This document shows positions 52,689 to 61,160 of a stretch of 64,000 nt of DNA, piece by piece (the first letter of the stretch is position 1; each line of letters starts with the position of its first letter). Source of the DNA: Haloferax sp. Q22 (lineage in GTDB: Archaea; Halobacteriota; Halobacteria; Halobacteriales; Haloferacaceae); the NCBI RefSeq assembly GCF_001482285.1, contig NZ_LOEP01000021.1, positions 1 to 64,000 of the forward strand, read 5' to 3'. A program made the position numbers and the translations under genes. The notes beneath the pieces were generated by a model. The model was not told the origin of the DNA. It saw only the letters and a program-made list of their open reading frames with translations, and did no database searches.

Positions 52689-53312
52689 GTGCTGAATACA
52701 GCGCGCAAGTCGGTCACTTGACCCCGCTGGTCTCGATATTAAGTATTGAAGAGATAATTGATTTTCATTCCAGTGAAAAACTAACTTTTGGACCATTTGT
52801 GATATTCACGGGAATTCTCACTGAATCAGACTTCGTATCCGGCCCAAGTTCAGCTTGAAACAGTTCTGTCGTGGAATTTTTTTGTAGATAAACCTTAGCA
52901 GTGAGCTTTTCACTCCTAGTTCGGTCGAGAGTTTCTTCATAACTAACTGATTCCTGAGCTTCCCAGCCGTTTCCATCACTACCCAACACTTCGCTCATGT
53001 ACTGATCAAGAACGACTAGATCGCCCTGAAAATATTCGCTTGTCTCATTACTAACTAGTACCTGCACGTTCATCTCGTTTGACGTATTCCGTCTCTCTGG
53101 AGCGGTACTTTGCTCAGTCTGAGAATTAAGACACCCCGACAAACCGATTAGAACACTTGACAAGATTTGTAATACCCTTCTCTTTGAGATTTGCATTGTA
53201 GTTGAGACTTTATCTCCTGCGGGCAGATGTATCTATCTACAGACTGCTTCATAGCTAAAAGAACCGAATGAACAGACATTCACCTGCTGAACTCACCCTC
53301 TCTATTCAGCAC
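52689..53312. other. AT-rich islet bounded by an inverted 10-mer (GTGCTGAATA)
   Basis: GTGCTGAATA is at 52689-52698 on the plus strand and at 53303-53312 on the minus strand, with 17 of 22 bases matching if the ends are extended. Between and around them the base composition is clearly more AT-rich than anywhere else in the window, and codon use in the enclosed lipoprotein gene departs from the GC-rich norm. No transposase is visible. It looks like a small laterally acquired or transposon-derived segment. Confidence 0.5.
52765..53196 (-). CDS. Hypothetical Tat-type lipoprotein
   Basis: 143 residues. The N-terminus MQISKRRVLQILSSVLIGLS ends at a lipobox (LSGC, Cys22), and the twin Arg (R6, R7) before the hydrophobic core matches the haloarchaeal Tat lipoprotein signal. 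The mature part is a small beta-rich domain (MNVQVLVSNETSEYFQGDLV) without motif. Codon use is AT-rich (many TTT, AAA, ATA) and unlike all neighbours, and no relative is recognised, so it is likely recently acquired. Surface-anchored, function unknown. Confidence 0.75.
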   Translation of the reverse strand: MQISKRRVLQILSSVLIGLSGCLNSQTEQSTAPERRNTSNEMNVQVLVSNETSEYFQGDLVVLDQYMSEVLGSDGNGWEAQESVSYEETLDRTRSEKLTAKVYLQKNSTTELFQAELGPDTKSDSVRIPVNITNGPKVSFSLE

Positions 53313-53430
53313 ACAACATCTGTCAGGTCCTGAGGATTTCAACAGAGTCATTCTCTCTGCTCACACTCGACCTCCTCCCGGACTCCCCCGAAGCGAAACG
53401 TTCGTTTGCGTGACGGACCTCGGAATTCGC

Positions 53431-54405
53431 ATGTCGCTGTTTTCTATCTTCGTCACCGCGCTTCTGCCGATTCTCGCTATCGGTGCGGTCGGCTTCGCCC
53501 TCGGTCGCGTCCGCGACGTTGACCCCGAGCCGCTCAACACGGTTACGGTGTACGTCCTCGCGCCGGTCCTCGTGTTCTACAGCCTCGCGACGACCGAACT
53601 CGCCGGCGAGACGCTGGCGACCATTACCGCCGGCGTCGTCGCCTACCACGTCGCCATGCTCCTCGTCGCGGGCGGCGTCGCCCGACTCGTCGGCGTCTCC
53701 GAACCACTCCTCGGCGCGCTCGTCCTCGTCGCCGCCTTTCCGAACTCCGGAAACTACGGCATCCCCGTCAGTTCGTTCGCCTTCGGCGACACCGGCCGCT
53801 CGACGGCCGTCGTCTATCTCGCCGTCCAGAGCGTCCTCATCTACACGTTAGGCGTGTACATTGCCGGGCGAGGGACCGACCGCGACGACGGCGTGCCGGG
53901 GTGGCGCGTCGGCCTCGAACGCATCGTCCGTATCCCGCTCGTCTACGCGGTTGTCGCCGCACTCGCCGCTCGGTGGCTCGGCGTTGTCCCGCCGACAGGC
54001 GTCCCCGCGATGGAGACGCTCAGGCTCGTCGGCGACTCGTCGATTCCGATGATGCTCCTCATCCTCGGCATCCAGCTCGCGGGTGCCGACCTCGGCTCCA
54101 CGCTCTCGGAGGTCGGCGTCGTCGCCGCGCTCAAGATCGTCGTCGCGCCCGCAGTCGCGGTCGGCGTCGCGCTCGTCGCCGGCTTCGGCGACCCGACGGT
54201 CGCGCGGACGTTCGTCCTCGAATCCGCGATGCCCGCCGCGGTCACGCCGCTCATCCTCGTCGCGGAGTTCGGCGACGCCACCGGAACCGGCTCTGCTACC
54301 TCGCTCGCCGAGTTCGTCTCCGCGGCCGTCTTCGCGACGACGCTCCTCAGCGTGCCCGCGCTCTCGGTGCTCATCTACCTCTTGAACCACGGCTTCGTGG
54401 TGTAG
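53431..54405 (+). CDS. AEC (auxin efflux carrier) family transporter
   Basis: 324 residues from ATG at 53431 (MSLFSIFVTALLPILAIGAV); the GTG at 53410 is in frame but would add a charged extension before the first membrane helix. Ten membrane segments in two five-helix halves, with the family motif NTVTVYVLAPVLVFYSLATT, and FPNSGNYGIPVSSFAFG around 100-116. Substrate unknown; family members export small carboxylates. It follows the AT-rich islet and precedes mtnP by 45 bases on the same strand. Confidence 0.92.
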   Translation: MSLFSIFVTALLPILAIGAVGFALGRVRDVDPEPLNTVTVYVLAPVLVFYSLATTELAGETLATITAGVVAYHVAMLLVAGGVARLVGVSEPLLGALVLVAAFPNSGNYGIPVSSFAFGDTGRSTAVVYLAVQSVLIYTLGVYIAGRGTDRDDGVPGWRVGLERIVRIPLVYAVVAALAARWLGVVPPTGVPAMETLRLVGDSSIPMMLLILGIQLAGADLGSTLSEVGVVAALKIVVAPAVAVGVALVAGFGDPTVARTFVLESAMPAAVTPLILVAEFGDATGTGSATSLAEFVSAAVFATTLLSVPALSVLIYLLNHGFVV

Positions 54406-54450
54406 GCCCCGTTTCGCCACGATTTTGTGCGCCCTCCCCCACCTCCGAGT

Positions 54451-55311
54451 ATGAAAATCGGATTCATCGGTGGCAGCGGTATCTACGAGGCGCTCCCGCT
54501 GGAGAACACCCGCCAGGAACCCGTCGAGACGCCGTTCGGCGAGCCCTCGACGACGCCCATCGTCGGCGAGTTCGGCGACACCGGCCGCGAGGTCGTCTTC
54601 CTCCCGCGACACGGTCCGGACCACCAGCACTCGCCGACGACGCTCCCCTACCGCGCGAACATCTTCGCGCTCAAGAAACTGGGAGTCACCCACGTCCTCG
54701 CCAGCAACGCCGTCGGCAGCCTCAAGGAGGACCTGCCGCCCCAGACGCTCGTCGTCCCCGACCAGATTTACGACCGCACGAAACACCGCCCGCTGACGTT
54801 CTTCGACGAGGGCATCGTCGTCCACCAGCCGTTCGCGATGCCGTACGACGAGGAACTCGTCTCCATCCTCGCCGAGGCCGCCGCGGAGGCGACCGACGCG
54901 ACGGTCCAAGAAGGCGGCACCTACGTCTGCATCGAGGGGCCGTCGTACTCCACGAAGGCCGAAAGCGAACACTACCGCGCGCAGGGCTGGGACATCATCG
55001 GCATGACGACCATCCCCGAAGCCAAACTCGCCCGGGAGGCCGAGATGGCCTACGCGACCATCACCGGCGTCACCGACTACGACGTGTGGAAGGAAGACAG
55101 CGAAGTCACGCTCGACGAGGTGCTGAAGAACGCCGCGGCCAACGAGGAGGCAATCAAAGAGACCGTCGAGGCCGCCATCCGCAAGATTCCCGACGACCAC
55201 GAGACCGACAGCCACACCGCGCTCGAAGGAACCATCAACACGCCCGACGAGGCAATCCCCGCCGAGACGAAAGAGACGCTCGCGCCGCTCATCGACAAGT
55301 ACGTCGACTGA
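54451..55311 (+). CDS. mtnP: S-methyl-5'-thioadenosine phosphorylase
   Basis: 286 residues from ATG at 54451 (MKIGFIGGSGIYEALPLENT). Phosphate-binding RHGPDHQHSPTTLPYRANIF, LASNAVGSLKEDL, and substrate-binding VCIEGPSYSTKAESEHYRAQ and IIGMTTIPEAKLARE identify the MTAP group of purine nucleoside phosphorylases. It phosphorolyses methylthioadenosine, a by-product of polyamine synthesis, and starts methionine salvage. Single gene or last of a pair with the AEC transporter. Confidence 0.95.
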   Translation: MKIGFIGGSGIYEALPLENTRQEPVETPFGEPSTTPIVGEFGDTGREVVFLPRHGPDHQHSPTTLPYRANIFALKKLGVTHVLASNAVGSLKEDLPPQTLVVPDQIYDRTKHRPLTFFDEGIVVHQPFAMPYDEELVSILAEAAAEATDATVQEGGTYVCIEGPSYSTKAESEHYRAQGWDIIGMTTIPEAKLAREAEMAYATITGVTDYDVWKEDSEVTLDEVLKNAAANEEAIKETVEAAIRKIPDDHETDSHTALEGTINTPDEAIPAETKETLAPLIDKYVD

Positions 55312-55320
55312 GCCGGCGGT

Positions 55321-55797
55321 TCAGTCGTTCAGTTCTGCGGATTCTTTCGAGACGCCCTCTGGCTCCGCGACTTCGCGTTCGCCACGCGCCGCTTCATCGT
55401 CCGGCGAGAACTCGGCCGCGTGACAGCGCGCGCAGTACTCGTTTTCCCCGCTGTCGGTCGTCGCGAGCGGGATGCCCGCGACGACGAGTTGCGTGCTGAA
55501 CTCCCGGCCGACGCCCCGGTCGTCTGCCTCGCCGCAGACGACGCACTCCCGGACCGCCCGCGGCGACGTGACCACCTCGCGGACGCGACCGAACGAGGTC
55601 GGACTGTACGAGACGTAGCCGGGGAAGTAGCAGTGCAACCAGAAGATAGGCAGGAAAAACAGGAGCGCCCACGTCCAGATAGCCGACTGGGGAAACAGAA
55701 TCGCCGCCGCGAGCGCCGCGAACAGCGTCGACGTGACGAGCGAGACCGCAACCGTCAGTCGTCGAAGCGTGCTGGAGAGCAGGGTCGGATGGGGCAC
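55321..55797 (-). CDS. Hypothetical membrane-anchored zinc-knuckle protein
   Basis: 158 residues. Two membrane segments near residues 14-38 and 41-60, then a cytoplasmic or exterior domain with VRECVVCGEADDRG and YCARCHAAEF, two C-x-x-C pairs for a zinc site. The tail is acidic. I do not recognise the family. It ends 10 bases from the mtnP stop (convergent) and lies 32 bases after scpA on the same strand, so it could be the last gene of the condensin transcript. Confidence 0.72.
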   Translation of the reverse strand: MPHPTLLSSTLRRLTVAVSLVTSTLFAALAAAILFPQSAIWTWALLFFLPIFWLHCYFPGYVSYSPTSFGRVREVVTSPRAVRECVVCGEADDRGVGREFSTQLVVAGIPLATTDSGENEYCARCHAAEFSPDDEAARGEREVAEPEGVSKESAELND

Positions 55798-55829
55798 GTC
55801 CGAGACTGACGACGGGGCCGATAAAATAG

Positions 55830-56975
55830 CTAGTCGTCCGCGATTGCCTCGGCTTCGAGTTCGGGGTCGTCGCCGTCGTCAGTGTCGTTAGCGTCGTCAG
55901 CGGCGGCGTGGGAACCGCGGTCGACCGTCTCCGCCTCGGCGTCCGCTCTGTCGGCATCCTCACCGTCCGCGTCCACTTCCGACCCCGCACCGGGGTCGGC
56001 GTCGAACACCTCGGGGTTCCGAATCCAGAGGTCGCCGAACAGGTCGTCCTGTTTGAGGTAGACCGTGCTCCGGTGGGACAGAAACAGGAGCGCGAGGTAG
56101 GTCGTCATCACGGTGTCGGCCACGTCGCGTATCTCGGCGAACAGCACCTCGTCGCGGCCCTTCTCGTAGTGGGTGGCGAGCACGTCGCCGACCGCTTCGA
56201 CGACCGCCTCGATGTCCTCGTTGTGGGCGGTCCCCGTCACGTCGTCTTCCGTGGGTTCGCCCGCGCCGCGCATCTCGCCGGGCGTGTGGTAGTCGAGCGT
56301 CTGCGTCCCGCGGGAGAAGCCGCGCGGCGACTCCGTGGTGTCGTACTCGCGCCGGCGCTTCCACCACGACCCGCGTTCGACCTCCCGGAGTTCGCGGACG
56401 AGTTCGTCCAGCGTCTCCGGCGACCCGCGGGCGTGCTTGCGTTCGAGCCGGCGGTCCATCTCGTCTTCCAGCGCGTCCACGGGGTCGAAGCCGGGCGCGC
56501 CGTCGCCGTCGTCGCCGGGGTGGCCCTCGTCGCCGCCGCCCTGTAAGGCGAGTTCCCACGGTTCGAGTTCCTCCTCGTCGGGTTCGTCCGGCGCGAGGAG
56601 TTCGTCGGACTTCATGCGCAGGAGGACGCTCGCGTAGAACAGCGCACGACCGGTCGTCCGGAGGTCCATGGCGTCGAGGCGGTTCAAGAAGGCGTCTGTG
56701 ACCTCCACGATGTCGATGTCCCACGGGTCGATGGTGCCCTCCTTCGCGAGTTGGACGAGGAGTTCGACCGGTTCGACCTCGTCGTCGTCGGTCTCCGAGA
56801 CATCTTCCGGGAGGACCTCATCCATCGCGTCGGGTTCGGCGGGGGCGGCGTCCGCCTCGGAGTCGGACGCGGCGTCGTCGGTGGCGAACGAGAAGACGTC
56901 GTCGTCATCGTCGCCGCTCGCGTCGCGCTCGCCACGCCCGCGAGAGAGGTTCAGTTCGGGAATGTCGTCAGTCAT
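55830..56975 (-). CDS. scpA: Segregation and condensation protein A (kleisin)
   Basis: 381 residues from ATG at 56975, which overlaps the end of smc by 8 bases. The N-terminal VELLVQLAKEGTIDPWDIDI is the kleisin helix that binds the SMC neck, and the C-terminal DEVLFAEIRDVADTVMTTYL begins the winged helix for the SMC head. The middle and both ends are acidic and disordered. It closes the SMC ring for chromosome compaction. No ScpB gene is beside it. Confidence 0.93.
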   Translation of the reverse strand: MTDDIPELNLSRGRGERDASGDDDDDVFSFATDDAASDSEADAAPAEPDAMDEVLPEDVSETDDDEVEPVELLVQLAKEGTIDPWDIDIVEVTDAFLNRLDAMDLRTTGRALFYASVLLRMKSDELLAPDEPDEEELEPWELALQGGGDEGHPGDDGDGAPGFDPVDALEDEMDRRLERKHARGSPETLDELVRELREVERGSWWKRRREYDTTESPRGFSRGTQTLDYHTPGEMRGAGEPTEDDVTGTAHNEDIEAVVEAVGDVLATHYEKGRDEVLFAEIRDVADTVMTTYLALLFLSHRSTVYLKQDDLFGDLWIRNPEVFDADPGAGSEVDADGEDADRADAEAETVDRGSHAAADDANDTDDGDDPELEAEAIADD

Positions 56976-59900
56976 CCGCCGGAACCTCCGCTTCCACGTC
57001 CGCGTCGGCTCCGCCGCCGTCACCACCGTCTGCGTCGTCGTCGCCGCTCCCGCCGTCGTCTCCGCCCGGTCCGTCCGCGTCGCGGCCGTCGCTTCCAGCC
57101 TCGCCGTCGCCGCCGAACTGGATTCCCGTGACGGCGCTGACGTTGTCGCCCTGCATCGTCACGCCGATGGCGCGCTCGGCGCGTTCGAGGAGCGCAGAGC
57201 GGTGCGAGACGACGACGAACTGGGCGTCGCCCGCGAGGTCGTCGACCATCTGGCCGACGCGCTCGGCGTTCGCGGCGTCGAGGAAGGCGTCCACCTCGTC
57301 GAGCGCGTAGAACGGCGCGGGGTTGTGGCGCTGGATGGCGAAGATAAACGCGAGCGCCGTCAGCGACTTCTCGCCGCCGGACATGGCGTCGAGGCGCTGG
57401 ATGGGTTTGTCGCCCGGTTGGGCCTTCATCGTCAGGCCCTCCTCGAAGGGGTCTTCGGGGTTCTCCAACTGGAGGTGGCCCGTCCCGTTCGACAGGCGCT
57501 CGAAGATGTCGGTGAAGTTCTCGGCGATGGCGTCGAACGACTCCATGAACGTCGCCTTCTTCTGGGACTCGTACTGGTCGATGCGGTCGGCGATGGCGTC
57601 GCGCTCTTCGACCAGCACGTCACGGCGCTCCTGGAGGTCTTCGAGGTCGGCCTTCACGTCGTCGTACTCGTCGATTGCGAGCATGTTGACGGGTTCGAGC
57701 GCCTCCATCTCCTCGGTGAGGCGCTCGATTTCGGATTCGACGGTGTCGTGGTCGGGAATCTCCTCGGGGTCGTAGTCGCCGACCTGCGACTGAAGTTCGT
57801 CGATTTCCCACTCGAGGCGCTCGGCGGCCGAGCGCATGCTTTCGAGCTTGGATTCGACCGCGTTCACCCGGTCTTTCTTCTCGTCGCGGGCGCTCCGGGC
57901 CTCGCGGAGGTCGTCCTGTAGTTCCGTGCGGTCCTCCTTGAGGTCGACCAGTTCCTCTTCGAGTTCGGCGACCGCCTCGCGCTTGGCCTCGAGGTCGTCC
58001 TCGCGCTCCTCGATTTTCGACTCCGCCTCGGAGATAGACTTTCGAGCCTCCGCCTTGCGGTTCTGGGCGGCCTCGACCGTGTCGTGGAGGTCGTCGACCG
58101 CGTCTTCGGCGTACTGCTTTTCGAGTTGAATCTCGTTGAGCCGGCCGTCGAGCGTGGACATCCGGTCTTCGAGGTCGTCGATGTCCGCGCGAATCTCGTC
58201 GGCGCGAGCGGTGAGCTCCGGAATCTCGGAGTCCGCGAGTTCGGACTCGATGTCCTCGATGGCGGCCTCAACCGTCTCGATTTCGTCGTCGAGATCGGCG
58301 ATTTCGTCGTCGAGGTCGGACATCTGTTCGTCCACCGACTCGCGTTCGGACTGGAGTTCGTCGAGCCGGTCGTCGAGCCGGTCGATTTCGGCTTCGGCGT
58401 CCTCGATGTCCGCCTCGGCGTCCTCGATTTCGCGCTCGATGGTCCGGACGCGGTCGGCGGCGTCGGAGGCCCGCCCGCGGGCGTCGTCGAGGTCGTCGTC
58501 GATGTCTCGAATCTCCTCGTTGAGCGAGCGACGGCGGTCTTCGAGCTTCGTAATCTCCTTCGCGAGGCGGTCGAGTTTGCCCTCGCCGGACTTCGAAAAC
58601 GAGTAGCGAGAGCCGCCGCCGGAGCCGCCAGTCATCGCGCCGGAGCGCTCCACGAGGTCACCGTCGAGGGTGACCATGCGGTAGTCGCCCATCAGGTCGC
58701 GGGCGGTCTCCATGTCCTCAACGACGAGCGTCGAACCGAGGACGTAGGAGAAAATCGACTCGTACTGCGAATCGTAGTCGACGAGGTTGCGCGCGAAGTC
58801 CACGACGCCGGGACGGTTCGGCTTGCGCGGGAGGCTCCGGTTGTCCATCTTCGTGATGGGCAGGAACGTCGCGCGGCCCGCGTTGCGGGACTTCAGGTGG
58901 TCGATACAGGACGACCCCACGCCGTCGTCGTCGACGACGACGTTGGCGAGGCGGCCGCCGGCGGCCGTCTCACACGCCTTGGCATACTCGCCGTCGACGG
59001 AGCCGAGTTGGCCGACCGCACCGTGGACGCCGGAGATGCCGGCGTTGAGGATGGTCGTGACAGCGCGGGGCCACGAGTTGTCGCCGTCTTTGCCGGCGCG
59101 GGCTTCGAGACGGGCGTACTCCGACTGCTTGGTCTGGAGTTCGTCCGTCACCTCCGAGAGTTCGTCGTTCAGGTCGGCCTTCTCGGCCTGCAGGTCCTCG
59201 ATGACGCCGTCTATCTTCGCCTTGTTCTTCTCGGCGGTGTCGAGTTCGCTGTGCAGGTCGGAGACGGTCGCCTTCAGTTCGGGGATGCGCTCGCGGGCGC
59301 GTTCGAGTTCGTCTCGGGTCTCCGAAATCTGGTTCGAGCGGCGGCGCGCGTCGTCCAGCAGGCGGTCCTTGGCGCGCTGGCGGTCGTTCTTCTCGTCTTT
59401 AAGGTCGTCGAGCGTCTCCTTTCGCTCCGCGAGTTCGGACTTCAGCTCGTCGAACTCGGTGTCGACCGAATCGATTTCGGCCTGCACCTCGGAGAGTTCG
59501 ACCCGCTTGGACTGGATGTCGCTTTTGACCGACGCCTTCTCGACTTTGACCTCGCGGATGTCGTCTTCGAGGTCGTCGATCTGCTCTTGCTTGCGGTCGA
59601 TGTCGATGAACGCCTTCCGGCGCTCGGCCTCGGCGTCGTCGCGCTTTTCCTCGGCGGCCTCGATGGCGTTTTCCAGCCGGGAGATGTCGCCTTTTATCTC
59701 CTCCATCTCCGACTTGATGCGGAGCTGTTCGTCCTCGCCTTTCCGCTCTATCTCGCGGGTGAGGTCTTCGAGGTCCTCTTCGAGACGGGTGACTTTCCCC
59801 TGTCGCTCGTCGAGTTCGGCCTGTAACTCTTCGAGGTCGGCCTCGGTGGACTCGATGCGCGATTCGGTCCGCGAGAGGTCGTCGCGCTTGTCTTCGAGTT

Positions 59901-60663
59901 CCGCGGCCTTCAGGTAGCCCTCGTACTCCTCTTTCTCCTCGCGGAGTCCCTTGTAAGTGAGCGCGGTCTCGCGCTCGTCGGCGAGTTGGTCGAGACGCGT
60001 CTCCTTTTCTTCGATGCGGAGGTCCGCCTCATCGACGCGCTCTTCGACCGCCTCCAACTCCTCGAAGGCGGCGTCTTTCTTCTCGTCGAACTCGGCGACG
60101 CCCGCGATTTCGTCGATGATGCCCCGCCGCTGGTAGGGCGTCATGTTGATGATCTCGGTCACGTCGCCCTGCATGACGACGTTGTAGCCCTCGGGGGTGA
60201 TGCCCGCCTGCGCGAGCAGGTCCTTGATGTCCGAGAGGTTGACCGAGCGCTCGTTGAGGTAGTAGTACGAGTAGTAGTTGTCCGGCGTCTCCTTGACGCG
60301 GCGCTTGATAGTTATCTCCTCGACGTCGCCGACCTTGTCGGTCCCGGCGGCGTTGACGACCTGCGAGCGGTCGAGCGTCCCCTCGGAGTTGTCGAGGACA
60401 ACCGTGACGCTCGCCTCTTTCGGCTGTTTCGCGGCCTCGTCGCTGCCGTCGGCGTGGCCGGGGTTGTAGATGAGGTCCGTCAGCTTCTCGGCGCGAATCC
60501 CGCGGGTGCGGGCGAGGCCGAGCGCGAAGAGGACGCCGTCGATGATGTTCGATTTGCCGGAACCGTTCGGGCCCGTAACGACCGTGAAATCCTCGTAGAA
60601 CGGGATGCGAGTCGGCCGCCCGAAGCTCTTGAAACCGTCAAGGACGAGCTCTTTGATGTGCAT
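56968..60663 (-). CDS. smc: Chromosome segregation protein SMC
   Basis: 1231 residues. N-terminal Walker A VVTGPNGSGKSNIIDGVLFA, long coiled coil (about 170-500), hinge region (about 515-680), returning coil, then the ABC signature DAMSGGEKSLTALAFIFAIQ and Walker B FYALDEVDAFLD near the end. The C-terminal tail is Gly/Asp-rich and repetitive. It forms a ring dimer that compacts and separates chromosomes. It is preceded by a small coiled-coil gene and followed, with overlap, by scpA. Confidence 0.97.
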   Translation of the reverse strand: MHIKELVLDGFKSFGRPTRIPFYEDFTVVTGPNGSGKSNIIDGVLFALGLARTRGIRAEKLTDLIYNPGHADGSDEAAKQPKEASVTVVLDNSEGTLDRSQVVNAAGTDKVGDVEEITIKRRVKETPDNYYSYYYLNERSVNLSDIKDLLAQAGITPEGYNVVMQGDVTEIINMTPYQRRGIIDEIAGVAEFDEKKDAAFEELEAVEERVDEADLRIEEKETRLDQLADERETALTYKGLREEKEEYEGYLKAAELEDKRDDLSRTESRIESTEADLEELQAELDERQGKVTRLEEDLEDLTREIERKGEDEQLRIKSEMEEIKGDISRLENAIEAAEEKRDDAEAERRKAFIDIDRKQEQIDDLEDDIREVKVEKASVKSDIQSKRVELSEVQAEIDSVDTEFDELKSELAERKETLDDLKDEKNDRQRAKDRLLDDARRRSNQISETRDELERARERIPELKATVSDLHSELDTAEKNKAKIDGVIEDLQAEKADLNDELSEVTDELQTKQSEYARLEARAGKDGDNSWPRAVTTILNAGISGVHGAVGQLGSVDGEYAKACETAAGGRLANVVVDDDGVGSSCIDHLKSRNAGRATFLPITKMDNRSLPRKPNRPGVVDFARNLVDYDSQYESIFSYVLGSTLVVEDMETARDLMGDYRMVTLDGDLVERSGAMTGGSGGGSRYSFSKSGEGKLDRLAKEITKLEDRRRSLNEEIRDIDDDLDDARGRASDAADRVRTIEREIEDAEADIEDAEAEIDRLDDRLDELQSERESVDEQMSDLDDEIADLDDEIETVEAAIEDIESELADSEIPELTARADEIRADIDDLEDRMSTLDGRLNEIQLEKQYAEDAVDDLHDTVEAAQNRKAEARKSISEAESKIEEREDDLEAKREAVAELEEELVDLKEDRTELQDDLREARSARDEKKDRVNAVESKLESMRSAAERLEWEIDELQSQVGDYDPEEIPDHDTVESEIERLTEEMEALEPVNMLAIDEYDDVKADLEDLQERRDVLVEERDAIADRIDQYESQKKATFMESFDAIAENFTDIFERLSNGTGHLQLENPEDPFEEGLTMKAQPGDKPIQRLDAMSGGEKSLTALAFIFAIQRHNPAPFYALDEVDAFLDAANAERVGQMVDDLAGDAQFVVVSHRSALLERAERAIGVTMQGDNVSAVTGIQFGGDGEAGSDGRDADGPGGDDGGSGDDDADGGDGGGADADVEAEVPADD

Positions 60664-60747
60664 GGGTTGGTGTTCACGCGGGCGACGCCCGCAGGTGGAG
60701 CGCGCCGCATGAACACGGGGCGCGCTCGCGTCGGACGGCGCGCCCGA

Positions 60748-61056
60748 TTACGCGACGATGATGTCGTCGTCGGGGGTCTCGCCGTCGCCTTCGTCAGTCT
60801 CGTCGGTCTCGTCCGGTTTAGTCTCATCGCCGTCGGCCGACGACGCCTCGTCGGCTTCGGCGGCCTCCGCAGCGGACTCGTCTTCGGTCTCCCAGTCGCC
60901 GCGACGGGTCGCGGCCCGCGAGGGAACGTCCACGTCGTTGGCGTCTTCGAGCTGGCGAAGTCGTTCTTTGGTCTCGACGAGTTCCTCGGTGAGCCCGTTC
61001 ACGGCGGCCTGCAGTTCTGCGACTTTGGATTCGAGTTCCTCCACCCGGTTACTCAT
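60748..61056 (-). CDS. DUF7518-type small coiled-coil protein of the smc operon
   Basis: 102 residues from ATG at 61056 (MSNRVEELESKVAELQAAVN). The first 50 residues are a coiled coil with clear heptads; the rest is a low-complexity acidic tail. It lies 84 bases upstream of smc on the same strand. Its conserved position suggests a partner of the condensin complex, but there is no direct evidence. Family name from recall. Confidence 0.82.
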   Translation of the reverse strand: MSNRVEELESKVAELQAAVNGLTEELVETKERLRQLEDANDVDVPSRAATRRGDWETEDESAAEAAEADEASSADGDETKPDETDETDEGDGETPDDDIIVA

Positions 61057-61160
61057 GGGTAACATAGCCCCTCGCGTGAGACATAAATGTGCGTCAGACA
61101 ATCACCGAAAATGTGATACGTGTGCGGGCGACCCCGCCTTCGCACGCTCGCCGCCGCCCC

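Noticed and set aside
52497..52796. A 99-residue minus-strand frame at the edge of the AT-rich islet as a transposase remnant
   Set aside because: No transposase motif is visible and half of it is antisense to the phosphoribosyltransferase gene; I could not tie it to a known insertion sequence.
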